Positions 37,350 to 47,623 of a stretch of 64,000 nt of DNA are shown here, piece by piece; within the stretch, counting starts at the first letter, position 1, and every line of letters starts with the position of its first letter. Both the position numbers and the translations under genes were made by a program. Below the pieces are notes generated by a model that was not told where the DNA came from, did not search any database, and saw only the letters and a program-made list of their open reading frames with translations. The DNA comes from PR03 sp964353555 (GTDB lineage: Bacteria > Myxococcota_A > UBA9160 > PR03). The DNA is taken from positions 19,633-83,632 of the forward strand of contig CAYGWM010000003.1 of NCBI GenBank assembly GCA_964353555.1, given 5' to 3'.

Positions 37350-38797
37350 ATGGGGAAAACTCTTCCGTCGGACGGAAACGTGCTTCCGCCTGCAGCCCCT
37401 CGGGCGGGCGAGGCAGCTGCGACGAGTGCAGCGGCAGCGATCGTTCCGGGTGTCACACTCGATCGACTCGCTTCGTTCCGCGTCACCTACATCGCAATCC
37501 TCGTCTTCGTGCTCCTCTACGTATTCACGGTGAAGGGCGTCGAGCAACTCTTCGGCCGCAGCTTCCGCGAAAAAGTGACGGTCGCAATGCACGTCGACCC
37601 TGCAGCGGGCCCCGTCGCCGACCAGATCCAGCGGCGAGTCGACGCGGTCGTGCGTGACTCGCCGTGGGTACGCATCGGCGGCGTGCGCGTGACGGCGATC
37701 GTCCTCGGCGCCGATGGCCAACCGATCTACGCCGGCGGGCGCCGCATCCCGACGCCGATGCCGGGCGACCCGATCGCCGAGGCTGCGCTGTTGTTGCCTG
37801 CGAGTGCGGACATCGTCGTCTCGGTGCCGCACAACTCGCTGGTCGCCAACGGCATCCTGGTCAGCTACGCCGCTGCACTGATCTACACGCTCTTCCTCTA
37901 CGACCGACGCCGCCAGCGCTACGAGGAGGGCCGGATCGCGGCGGCGCTCGCGGCGCGCGAGGAGACCGCCACACGAGCGGCGCGGATCGAAGCCGAACTC
38001 GCGGCGCTGATCCGCCAGGTCGACGACCGTGTGGAGGCGGAAGTCTCGGGCGAGATGATGTCGGTACGCGCCGAGCGGGGCGCGCTCCAGGAAAAACTCG
38101 CGGCGCTGGCGCGCCGCGAGTCCGAGTTGCGCGCGCAAGCGGGCCGTTTCCAGCAGACGCTGCACAGCGAACGCGCGGGACTCGAGGAAATGCTCGACGA
38201 GGCGCTGGCAGATCTGTCGCGCAAGGACGAAGCGCTGCGGGGTCTCGAGGAGAAGCTGAAGCGCGCCGGCCAGACGAAGGAACCGGCAGCGCCACGCGCC
38301 CGAGACATCGACCTGCTCGCGCAGCGCCTGCGCACGCTCTACAAGAATCTCGAGGTCGACGACCACGCGATCCACGACTTGATCGCGCTACGCGACGAAT
38401 CGATGAAGCTGCGCGCGGAGGAAGAGATCAAGCGACTCTCGGACGACGTCGAGACGGCCGCCGTGCGCCGCAAGGTCGGAGGCCTCCCTTCCCATCTGAC
38501 GATCTTCGAGCTGGGCTTCGCTGGCAAGGGTCGCATCTACTACACGATCGGCCGTCAGCGTCGCTTCCGCGTGCTCTCGGTCGGCGCCAAGAACTCGCAG
38601 AANNNNNNNNNNNNNNNNNNNNNNNNNNNNNNNNNNNNNNNNNNNNNNNNNNNNNNNNNNNNNNNNNNNNNNNNNNNNNNNNNNNNNNNNNNNNNNNNNN
38701 NNTCGGCCGTCAGCGTCGCTTCCGCGTGCTCTCGGTCGGCGCCAAGAACTCGCAGAAAACCGACCTCGAGTACCTCAGTCGCCTCCCCCGCGAGTGA
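37350..38797 (+). CDS. Membrane coiled-coil protein with RelE-like C-terminal domain
   Basis: Not a recognised family. After removing the N run and one copy of the 55-bp duplicate, the frame is 431 codons. Layout: helix 1 (44-60), about 105 extracytoplasmic residues, helix 2 (168-184), a long charged Ala/Glu/Arg coiled coil (190-330), then a C-terminal piece whose pattern GRIYYTIGRQRRFRVLSV followed by GAKNSQKTDLEYL resembles the last strands of RelE/HigB-type toxins. The protein has no antitoxin-like neighbour. The start is ATG at 37350, without a strong ribosome site. The stop is one base from the receiver gene's stop. Confidence 0.75.
38603..38702. other. Assembly join (100 N) with 55-bp duplicated flanks
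   Basis: The 55 bases before and after the Ns are identical. Merging restores the coiled-coil protein frame to its stop at 38797. Confidence 0.9.
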
Positions 38798-38798
38798 G

Positions 38799-39173
38799 CT
38801 AGTGGCCGGCGAGCGCCTTGCGCAGGATCCGCTTGAGCTCCGCGTCGTCCCACGGTTTCGGGACGAGCGCGAGAATGCCGAGAGCCTCGAGTCGCCCGGC
38901 CGGGATCTCGTCGGGCCAACCGGAGATCAAGATGCGCGCGGCATCGGGACGGCGGCGCGCCGCGGCCTCGAGGACTTCGAGACCGCTCATGCCGGGCATC
39001 TTGTGATCGGAGAGCACCGCATCGATCGGCTCTTCGTCGAGCAGGCGCAGCGCTTCGGCGGGCGTTCCGGCGGTGAGTATGCGCCAACCCTCCCGTCGTA
39101 GCGAGCGACGCAGCGCGGACAGGATGCGCGCCTCGTCATCGACCAGCAGCAGCGTCGGGGGATCGCTGCTCAC
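38799..39173 (-). CDS. Single-domain response regulator
   Basis: A 124-residue receiver domain with acidic pair DDE, phospho-Asp in VLSDHKMPGMSG, Thr/Ser in LISGW and Lys in PKPW. No output domain. Starts with GTG overlapping the histidine kinase stop (GTGA), so the kinase is the probable partner. The KPW ending is of the type found in receivers beside hybrid kinases. Confidence 0.9.
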   Translation of the reverse strand: MSSDPPTLLLVDDEARILSALRRSLRREGWRILTAGTPAEALRLLDEEPIDAVLSDHKMPGMSGLEVLEAAARRRPDAARILISGWPDEIPAGRLEALGILALVPKPWDDAELKRILRKALAGH

Positions 39174-41215
39174 GGCTGTGGCGTTCGCCCGTCCGGTCCC
39201 TGCTGCGGCAGGAACACCTCGAACGTCGTGCCGCCGCCGTCGCGCGGCAACGCGCGGATCGTGCCGCCGTGGCGCCGCACGATCTCGAACGAAGTCGAAA
39301 GGCCGAGGCCGGTCCCCTCGCCCACCTGCTTGGTGGTGAAGAACGGCTCGAAGATCCGATCGGCGTGTTCGGGCGAGATGCCGGCGCCGTCGTCAGAGAC
39401 CGAGATCACGACCCCATCGCCCCGCTTGGCCGTACCGACCACGATCAGGCCGGTGCCGCCGCCGTCGCGTGCCACGCGCGACTCGATCGCCTGGTAGGCA
39501 TTCACCAGCAGATTCATGAAGACCTGCTCGAGCTGCTTCGGATGGCAGCGCACCGGCGGCAGCGCCGCGTACTCCTTCTGCAGCACCACGGTGTGTTTCA
39601 TCATGGTCCACACGATGTGCGCGGTGGAGTCGAGACAGCGATTCAGGTCGGCAGGGACCCACTCGCCATCGTCGCGATAGGCGAAGGCGCGCAGGTCCTG
39701 GACGATGTGGCGGATGCGTTCCGACCCTTCCTGGGATTCGCGGATCGCCTGGCCGAAGTCGGCGAGCAGCGTCTCGGCGTCGAGTTCGCGCGCCAGCGAC
39801 GTGAAGCATTCCGGAGCGCTGCGAGCGGCGTCGAGCAGCCGCGCGACATCGCTGAGGTACTCCTCCATCTGCCCCAGATTCGCGTGCACGAAACCCATCG
39901 GGTTGTTGATCTCGTGCGCGACGCCCGCTGCGAGCCGTCCCAGCGACGCCATTTTCTCCGTGTGCAACACCTGCGATTGGAGCTGCACCAGCTCCGAGAC
40001 GTCCGGGAAGATCACGACCGCGCCGAGGCGTGTACCGTCGGCGTCGACCAGCGGCGACGACGAGATCGCGACCGGAACGCTCTTGCCGTCGGCGCGCAGC
40101 ACCACGCCCTCGACACCGCGAACGCGCGCTCCTTCGGTGAGCGAGCGCGCGATGCAGCCTTCGGGCTCCGCGGCGGGACCGAACCAGTCGCTGACGGCGC
40201 GCCCTGTGAGCGAGCCGCGCGGCTCCCCGAGAATCCGTTCCGCCATCGGATTGGCCACTGCGACGCGCCCGGCTTCGTCCACCACGACGAGGCCGCTGTA
40301 CATGGTGTTGATGATGTTTTCCATGTAGCCGCGCAGGTCGCGGACGTTCTTGGCGAGTCGCTCGCGCTCGGTCACGTCGGCGAGCACCAGCAGCACGCGG
40401 CCTTCGGAGTCGAGCTTCTCGGCGCGAACGTCGAACGCGCGGGCGCTGTCGCCGTCGCGCGCATGCGCGATGCGCGGACTGCGCGCCCCGCCGGACAGCG
40501 CGCGTCCGAGCAACTCAGGCACGTCGGCGCTCGCCAGCAAGTCCGCGGGCAGAACGCCCTCGAGCGAACGGCCTTCGGCAGCTTCGCCAGCGAGAAACGC
40601 GCGCTCGAATTCTGGATTGACGGTGACGAGACGACCTTCCGCGTCGAGCACTGCGAGCGCAGCGGGGAAGTGGTCGACGATCGTCTCGTGCAGACGTTCG
40701 AGCGAGCGGATGCGCTGGTGCACCGCGCGGCGTGCGGATTTGGCGCGCCAGGCGCGGATCTGTTCGAGAGCGACCGCGGGGAGCACGTCCGCATAGTCCG
40801 CGCTGGCGGTCACGCAGTCCGCCGCACCGGATTTGAAGGTCTCGAGCGCGACGTCGGCGGTCGCCTCGGGCGTCACGATCACGACCGGCGGGCCGCTGCG
40901 CCGCAGCGCCGCGAGCACACGCTCGCCGTCGGCGCCGAGATCCCGGTCGACGATCACGAGATCGGCGGTGCTCCGCGCCAACTCGATCGCGGCGGCGGAG
41001 TCGTGGACGACTTCGATGCGTACGCCGCGACCGATGCGACGCAACGCCTCGACGGTGCCGAGCTTGCCGCCGCCCTCTCGCGGCGACGGCTCGGCGACGA
41101 CGATGCGAACAGGCTCGCGCGCTCGACCCACCCGACTCGACTCCGAACGAAGCAACTTCGTCGTTGCGAGCGGCCGAGCCTTGCGCGCGCAAGCGTGCAA
41201 CTCGGCGCTGCTCAT
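39170..41215 (-). CDS. Cytosolic hybrid sensor kinase with N-terminal receiver and PAS domains
   Basis: A 681-residue kinase without membrane helices: a receiver-like domain (about 35-155, Asp in IVDRD), two PAS domains (about 165-285 and 295-415), HisKA with HEINNPMGF and an ATPase domain with NLLVNAYQAI, DDGAGI, FEPFFTTK and GEGTGLGLS. It follows an NtrC-type regulator by 30 bp and overlaps a single-domain receiver, so both may be its targets. The start lacks a clear ribosome site; VRIVVAEPS at about residue 35 is a later alternative. Confidence 0.87.
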   Translation of the reverse strand: MSSAELHACARKARPLATTKLLRSESSRVGRAREPVRIVVAEPSPREGGGKLGTVEALRRIGRGVRIEVVHDSAAAIELARSTADLVIVDRDLGADGERVLAALRRSGPPVVIVTPEATADVALETFKSGAADCVTASADYADVLPAVALEQIRAWRAKSARRAVHQRIRSLERLHETIVDHFPAALAVLDAEGRLVTVNPEFERAFLAGEAAEGRSLEGVLPADLLASADVPELLGRALSGGARSPRIAHARDGDSARAFDVRAEKLDSEGRVLLVLADVTERERLAKNVRDLRGYMENIINTMYSGLVVVDEAGRVAVANPMAERILGEPRGSLTGRAVSDWFGPAAEPEGCIARSLTEGARVRGVEGVVLRADGKSVPVAISSSPLVDADGTRLGAVVIFPDVSELVQLQSQVLHTEKMASLGRLAAGVAHEINNPMGFVHANLGQMEEYLSDVARLLDAARSAPECFTSLARELDAETLLADFGQAIRESQEGSERIRHIVQDLRAFAYRDDGEWVPADLNRCLDSTAHIVWTMMKHTVVLQKEYAALPPVRCHPKQLEQVFMNLLVNAYQAIESRVARDGGGTGLIVVGTAKRGDGVVISVSDDGAGISPEHADRIFEPFFTTKQVGEGTGLGLSTSFEIVRRHGGTIRALPRDGGGTTFEVFLPQQGPDGRTPQP

Positions 41216-41245
41216 TCATTCGGGGGGCGGCGGCAATCTATCCCA

Positions 41246-42709
<1,464 letters not shown>

Positions 42710-42722
42710 GGAGGCCCTATCG

Positions 42723-42738
42723 GTCCCAAAACTGGGAC
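42723..42738. promoter_or_regulatory. Perfect inverted repeat between divergent activator genes
   Basis: GTCCCAAAACTGGGAC: 6-bp arms, 4-base spacer. It lies 13 bases before the minus-strand start and 42 before the plus-strand start. Possible shared operator. Confidence 0.5.
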
Positions 42739-42780
42739 GCTTGAGCTTCCCGTCTTGCTGGGTCGTCTCGGCGTCCTACA

Positions 42781-44250
42781 ATGCGCCCGCCCCCCTCCGC
42801 TGTCGCGGAGGATTCAACACTGCGCCGTTCTCACGTGCTGATCGTCGATGACGAGGAGCTGTACCGCCGCGCCCTCGAGCGTATTCTCGTGCGCTGCGGG
42901 TACACCATCACCTGCGCGCGGGATGCCGGCGAGGCGATGGCCGTCGTGTCCGCGGAGCCCGTCGATCTGGTGCTATGCGACGTCCGCATGCCCGGCATCA
43001 GCGGCCTCGAGCTGGTCCGGAAGATCCACGACGTCGATGCCGATCTGCCCTGCATCGTGATGACCGGCTACGACTCGGTCGAGCATTCCGTCGACGCGCT
43101 GCGCGCCGGCGCGTTCTGGTACTTGCACAAGCCCTTCGAGGGTTCGCTCGATGTCGTGCGCCGCCTGGTCGAGCAAGCGATCGAGCACCGTCGGTTGCGC
43201 ACCGAGAACCGGCTGCTGCAGAACCAGCTCCGCTCTCGCTACCGCTTCGACAACGTGGTCGGCCAGAGTGCGGCGCTGCGCGGCGTACTCGATCTCGTCG
43301 ACAAGGTCGCCGAAAGCGACTCGACGGTGCTGATCACCGGCGAGAGCGGCACCGGCAAGGAACTGATCGCGCGCGCGATCCACTACAACAGCCGGCGCGC
43401 CGAGCGCGTGCTGGTATCGCTCAACTGCGGCGCGATTCCCGAAGAGCTGCTCGAATCCGAACTCTTCGGCCATGTGAAGGGCGCCTTCACCAATGCGGTG
43501 GCGCACCGCGAGGGGCGCTTCGCCGCAGCGGACGGCGGCACGATCTTCCTCGATGAGATCGGCGACATGAGCCCGAACCTGCAGGTGAAGCTATTGCGCG
43601 TGCTCCAGGAGCGCAGCTTCGAACCCGTCGGCTCTTCGAAGCCGATGCGTGTCGACGTGCGCGTCATCGCAGCCACCAATCAGAACCTCGAGAACGCGAT
43701 CCGCCGCGGCGCGTTCCGCGAAGATCTCTTCTACCGGCTGAACGTGATCCCCATCGAGGTACCGCCGCTGCGCGAGCGCAAGGAAGACCTGCCGCTATTG
43801 GTGCAGCATTTCCTCGACCGCTTGAACTCCGAGAGAGCGCGCAAGGTCGCGGGGATCACCGCGGCCGCCCTCGAGCGGATGATCGAACACGAGTGGCCCG
43901 GCAACGTGCGGGAGCTCGAGAACCTGGTCGAGCGCATGGTCGTGATGCGTGGGGAAGGCGTGCTCGATGTCTCGGATCTACCGGCGCCGTTCCGCCGCGC
44001 CTCCGCGGCCACCGACGCGGCTGCACCGAACCTCGGCCCGGGCGGCGTCGACTTCAACGACGTGATCGATCGCATCGAAACGAAGCTGATCCTGCAGGCG
44101 CTCGACAAGACCGGCTGGAACAAGAACCAGGCGGCCCGTCTGCTGGGCCTGAATCGCACCACGCTGATCGAGAAGATCAAGAAGAAGGGACTCGAGTCCC
44201 AGGCTCCTGCGCGTGATCCCGAGAGCGCTGCGCCGTTCGGAGTTCAATAG
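42781..44250 (+). CDS. NtrC-family response regulator, GAFTNA variant, upstream of fliA
   Basis: A 489-residue activator: receiver (Asp in VLCDVRMPG), AAA+ domain with GESGTGKE, Walker B TIFLDEIGDM, and Fis-type helix-turn-helix NQAARLLGLNRTTLIEKIKKKG, resembling the flagellar activators FlrC/FlbD. The sigma-54-contacting loop reads GAFTNA instead of GAFTGA. Position directly before a FliA sigma factor with a sigma-54-like promoter suggests that fliA is a target. The ATG at 42781 is the conservative start; GTG at about 42835 would give a receiver without the leader. Confidence 0.9.
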   Translation: MRPPPSAVAEDSTLRRSHVLIVDDEELYRRALERILVRCGYTITCARDAGEAMAVVSAEPVDLVLCDVRMPGISGLELVRKIHDVDADLPCIVMTGYDSVEHSVDALRAGAFWYLHKPFEGSLDVVRRLVEQAIEHRRLRTENRLLQNQLRSRYRFDNVVGQSAALRGVLDLVDKVAESDSTVLITGESGTGKELIARAIHYNSRRAERVLVSLNCGAIPEELLESELFGHVKGAFTNAVAHREGRFAAADGGTIFLDEIGDMSPNLQVKLLRVLQERSFEPVGSSKPMRVDVRVIAATNQNLENAIRRGAFREDLFYRLNVIPIEVPPLRERKEDLPLLVQHFLDRLNSERARKVAGITAAALERMIEHEWPGNVRELENLVERMVVMRGEGVLDVSDLPAPFRRASAATDAAAPNLGPGGVDFNDVIDRIETKLILQALDKTGWNKNQAARLLGLNRTTLIEKIKKKGLESQAPARDPESAAPFGVQ

Positions 44251-44270
44251 CGTGACAGCCCCGGCGCGGA

Positions 44271-44297
44271 CTCGCCGGGATTCTGACACCCGGCGAG
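44271..44297 (+). terminator. Hairpin after the activator gene
   Basis: Perfect 9-bp stem CTCGCCGGG/CCCGGCGAG with a 9-base loop, 20 bp past the stop. No T run follows, so termination is plausible but unproven. A smaller CCGCCG/CGGCGG hairpin follows at about 44301. Confidence 0.5.
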
Positions 44298-44463
44298 CGC
44301 CCGCCGCTCCCGGCGGCAGACCCCCAGTCGACTGAACGCCTCGCCTCCCGCCTCCATCCCGATCGAGAACTCGTCACCCGGCGCGGGCTTGCGAGGACGC
44401 ACCGCACATCGACCTGCGTTGTGCGGAGCTGCGCACTGTTGTTGCAGCGCCGGCCTTCACGTG

Positions 44464-44480
44464 TTGGCACAAGCCGTGCT
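44464..44480 (+). promoter_or_regulatory. Sigma-54-like promoter upstream of fliA
   Basis: TTGGCACAAGCCGTGCT: perfect -24 element, GG and GC exactly 10 bases apart, one mismatch in the -12 (GTGC for TTGC). About 66 bases before the fliA ATG. Confidence 0.6.
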
Positions 44481-44545
44481 CTCTCGGTGCATCGCAGATG
44501 CAGCCAGCCGGCAGGGGTCCGGCACGGGGGTGCGAAACGATCGCG

Positions 44546-45331
44546 ATGGATGGGGAACAAAACGCCATGGAAACGATGCTGCGCGAGGCGAAGGAGCAAC
44601 ACGATCAGGTTCCGGCGTCGGTGAAGGAACAGATCGTGCTCGAGCACGCTCCGCTGATTCGATACATCGTGAATCGGATCGCGGTCCGGCTCCCCTCCCA
44701 CATCGATCTCGACGACCTGCACAATACGGGCGTCATCGGCTTGATGGACGCGATCGAGAAGTACGATCCCGAGAAGAACTGCAAGTTCAAGACCTACGCC
44801 GAGTTCCGCATCAAGGGCGCCATTCTCGATCAGCTCCGCTCGCTCGACTGGGTACCGCGCAGCGTGCGCCAGAAGGGCCGCCGGCTGGAGCGCGCGTATG
44901 GAGAGGTGGAGCAGCGGCTCGGTCGCTCGGCGAGTGAAGAAGAAGTGGCGGACTCGCTCGGCCTGCAGCTCGAGAAGTTCCACGAGTTGCTGAACCAGGT
45001 TCGAGGCGTGTCGCTGGTGAACCTCGAGGAGCTGCGCGGCGGCAACTCCGAAGGCGAGCGCACCGGTTCGTATGCGGACATCGTCGAGGACATCCACTCC
45101 GAAAACCCCTACTCCGCACTGAAACAGCAGGAGACGCGGGGCGTGATCGCAGAGACGATCGGCTCGCTGCCCGACAAGGAGCGTCTGGTGCTGACGCTCT
45201 ACTACTACGAAGACCTCAACATGAAGGAGATCGGCTCGATTCTCGGGATCACCGAATCTCGCGTGTGTCAGATCCACACCAAGGCCGTCGGGCGCCTGCG
45301 CTCGAAGCTGAAGTCGCTGACGGAGCGCTAG
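44546..45331 (+). CDS. fliA: FliA/WhiG-type sigma-28 factor
   Basis: Alternative sigma factor of about 261 residues. Region 2 reads IRYIVNRIAVRLPSHIDLDD, EKYDPEKNCKFKTYAEFRIKGAI and LRSLDWVPRSVRQK; region 4 has LNMKEIGSILGITESRVCQIH. These are characteristic of FliA/WhiG rather than RpoD. No flagellar structural gene is in the window. Possible starts are ATG 44546 and ATG 44567; the first is used. It follows an NtrC-type activator and is preceded by a sigma-54-like promoter, a chain like the flagellar hierarchy. Confidence 0.9.
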   Translation: MDGEQNAMETMLREAKEQHDQVPASVKEQIVLEHAPLIRYIVNRIAVRLPSHIDLDDLHNTGVIGLMDAIEKYDPEKNCKFKTYAEFRIKGAILDQLRSLDWVPRSVRQKGRRLERAYGEVEQRLGRSASEEEVADSLGLQLEKFHELLNQVRGVSLVNLEELRGGNSEGERTGSYADIVEDIHSENPYSALKQQETRGVIAETIGSLPDKERLVLTLYYYEDLNMKEIGSILGITESRVCQIHTKAVGRLRSKLKSLTER

Positions 45332-45346
45332 CGCGACCTGGTTGCC

Positions 45347-45375
45347 GGGGCGGGATCCGAAGAGGGTCCCGCCCC
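45347..45375. terminator. Strong bidirectional hairpin between fliA and the PP2C gene
   Basis: GGGGCGGGATCC, 5-base loop, GGGTCCCGCCCC: 12-bp stem with one G-T pair, between convergent stops. No T run. Confidence 0.65.
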
Positions 45376-45400
45376 ACTCGCACTGTGGTACGCGGGAGAA

Positions 45401-46141
45401 TCAGTCGGAGGAGGCGCTCTTTTCGCAGCGCACGACTACGACGGTGATGTTGTCTTCACCACCGCGTGAGTTCGCCAGATGGATCAGCGAGTCGATGGCT
45501 TCCTGCGGATCGACGCCGCCACAGACGGCCTTGGCGATCTCTTCGTCACGCACGTGGCCGGTGAGGCCGTCGGAGCAGAGGACGAAGACGTCATTCGCGT
45601 CGGGCGAAAGCTCGGCGAGGTCGGGTTCGACTTGCGCGCGCACGCCGACCGCGCGTGTCAGCACATGGCGTTGCGGATGTTCGCGCGCGGCGTCCGGACT
45701 GATCTCGCGACGGCGCAGCAGTTCGCCGACCAGCGAGTGGTCGTCGGTCAGTTGGCGGATACGCTCGCCGCGCACGAGATAGGCGCGGCTGTCGCCGACG
45801 TGCGCGAGCGCGGCGCGGCCCTCCTGGGCCAGCAGCGCGACGAAGGTCGTGCCCATGCCCTGCAGTTCGGGGCGACGACGCGCGGTCTCGTGCACTTCGC
45901 GGTTCGCTGCGGTGACCGCATAGCGGAGCTTTTCCGCGAGACTAGGAGCGGCGCCTTCGAGCGTTCTCACCGTGCGGAGCGCCGCTTCTGCAGCGAGTTC
46001 GCTCGCGACCTGTCCCGCCACGTGACCACCGAGACCATCGGCCACCAGGTAGAGGCCGATATCGGGCGCGAGCGCATAGTGGTCCTCGTTGGCCGCGCGG
46101 CGGCGACCCACGTCCGAACCGGCTGCCGCTCGCAGAATCAT
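45401..46141 (-). CDS. PP2C-type serine/threonine protein phosphatase
   Basis: A 246-residue soluble phosphatase of the Stp/PrpC group: RAANEDHYAL and ADGLGGHVAGQVAS (metal-binding Asp and Gly), GTTFVALL, HVGDSRAYL, LCSDGLTGHV and GGEDNITVVVV at the end. GAGGAG is 5 bases before the ATG. It would remove phosphate from Ser/Thr-phosphorylated proteins; no eukaryotic-like kinase is in the window. Divergent from a receiver protein. Confidence 0.95.
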   Translation of the reverse strand: MILRAAAGSDVGRRRAANEDHYALAPDIGLYLVADGLGGHVAGQVASELAAEAALRTVRTLEGAAPSLAEKLRYAVTAANREVHETARRRPELQGMGTTFVALLAQEGRAALAHVGDSRAYLVRGERIRQLTDDHSLVGELLRRREISPDAAREHPQRHVLTRAVGVRAQVEPDLAELSPDANDVFVLCSDGLTGHVRDEEIAKAVCGGVDPQEAIDSLIHLANSRGGEDNITVVVVRCEKSASSD

Positions 46142-46333
46142 CGCCACTCCTCTCGGGACCGATCTCGCCTCTCTATCGGCCAGACGCGTGCGCGGTGGTA
46201 GCATCGAAAAAACGTTCAATCGCAGGCGCCGCCTCGACGATAGGCATCGACGAAGACGGGACCGGCGAAGATCTGCAAAGGTCGACGCGCTCGATCCATG
46301 CCAGTTGAGCCGTGCCAAGGTACCGGGGGGACC

Positions 46334-47590
46334 ATGCCGAAGACGCTCCTTCTCGCCGATGACAGCGTCACGATCCAGAAAGTCGTCGGAATCAGTTTCG
46401 CGAACGAGGACGTGGTGCTCATCACCGTCGACAACGGCGACGACGCGGTGCTGCGCGCCAGAGAAATACGACCCGATCTGGTGCTCGCCGACGTCGCGAT
46501 GCCCGGTAAGGACGGTTACGAGGTTTGCGAGGCGATCAAGGCGGATCCCCAGTTGCGGCACGTTCCCGTGCTGCTGCTGTCGGGCACCTTCGAGAGCTTC
46601 GACGAAACCCGTGCGCGACACGTCGGCGCGGACGGTCACATCACCAAACCGTTCGAGGCGCAGGCGCTGGTCGACCGCGTAAACGAACTCCTCGCCCACG
46701 CGGAAACGATGCGCCCGGTCGGCGGCGGTTCGGATACGACCGTGCTCGTCTCCGAGCGACCTCCCGTGAGTGGCGACGCGTTCGACTTCTTCGACGAGGA
46801 GTTCGCCGAGACGGCGCCCGCATCCAAGGCCTCCCCGGCCGCGACGGTGCTCCAGGCCGACGACGACGCCAGTTTTCCCGAGATGCCGATCGAACTCGAA
46901 GCAGCGGTCGAGGACGACCTCGCCGAGTCGCCCGAGGTGATTGCAATCGCGCACTTCGATGAAGACCTGGACGCGCCCGCAGCGGATGGTCACGCGACGA
47001 TGCTCTTCGATGCCGAGCCGCCGCCAGTTACGTTGCACGCGACCGAGTCGTTGTTCGCCGCGAGCGAGCTCGAAGAGCCGATCAGCCAGCCGGTTTTCTC
47101 GTCGGCTGCGACGCAATTGCTCGAACAGGACGAGGTTGCGTTCTCGCCGCCGCTTGCCGCACCGGCCACCAGCTTCGACACGGCCTTCGACTTCAGCTTC
47201 GAGGACGAGTCCGAGCCGATCGCCGCGCCGCCCGCGGCTCGCGAAACGCCCGTCGCCGAGCCCGAGCTTGCCGCCGAGCCCGAGCCCGCAGCGCAACTCT
47301 TCGAGTCTGGACTCGACACATCGGCGACTCCGCCTCCGGTGCCGCCCGTAGGTGCGCCGGCGCTCCCGGCAGCCAATCTCGCAGTGCCTTCGGTCGCGCA
47401 CCTCGAAGTGATGCGACAGGAGCTTCACCAGCATCTCGAAAAGATTGCGTGGGAGGCCTTCGGCGATCTATCGGAGCGCATCGTGCGCGAAACGCTGTCG
47501 CGCATCGAAGCGATCGCCTGGGAAGTGATCCCGCAGATGGCCGAAACGCTGATCCGCGAAGAGATCCGCAGGCTGCAAGACAGCGAGTAG
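46334..47590 (+). CDS. Receiver protein with long acidic linker and C-terminal amphipathic helix
   Basis: A 418-residue protein with an N-terminal receiver domain (Asp in VLADVAMPGKDG, Lys in KPF), a low-complexity linker rich in Ala, Pro, Glu and Asp (about 125-340), and a 70-residue helical end with QHLEKIAWEAFGDLSERIV and AETLIREEIRRL. No known output domain. Such RR proteins with a structured C-terminal helix occur in Myxococcota and relatives. GGGGGG lies close to the ATG. Divergent from the PP2C gene; valS is 33 bp downstream. Confidence 0.85.
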   Translation: MPKTLLLADDSVTIQKVVGISFANEDVVLITVDNGDDAVLRAREIRPDLVLADVAMPGKDGYEVCEAIKADPQLRHVPVLLLSGTFESFDETRARHVGADGHITKPFEAQALVDRVNELLAHAETMRPVGGGSDTTVLVSERPPVSGDAFDFFDEEFAETAPASKASPAATVLQADDDASFPEMPIELEAAVEDDLAESPEVIAIAHFDEDLDAPAADGHATMLFDAEPPPVTLHATESLFAASELEEPISQPVFSSAATQLLEQDEVAFSPPLAAPATSFDTAFDFSFEDESEPIAAPPAARETPVAEPELAAEPEPAAQLFESGLDTSATPPPVPPVGAPALPAANLAVPSVAHLEVMRQELHQHLEKIAWEAFGDLSERIVRETLSRIEAIAWEVIPQMAETLIREEIRRLQDSE

Positions 47591-47623
47591 CCCCGGCTCC
47601 CGCCCCGGCTAAGATCGGCGGCC

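Noticed and set aside
37350..38797. A frameshift or premature truncation of the coiled-coil protein at the N run
   Set aside because: The 55-bp flanks are identical and merging them restores the frame to a clean stop, so no disruption is supported.
46296..46320. Minus-strand TTGGCAC as a sigma-54 promoter for the PP2C gene
   Set aside because: The -24 half is good, but no GC occurs 10 bases after the GG, and spacing is strict for sigma-54.
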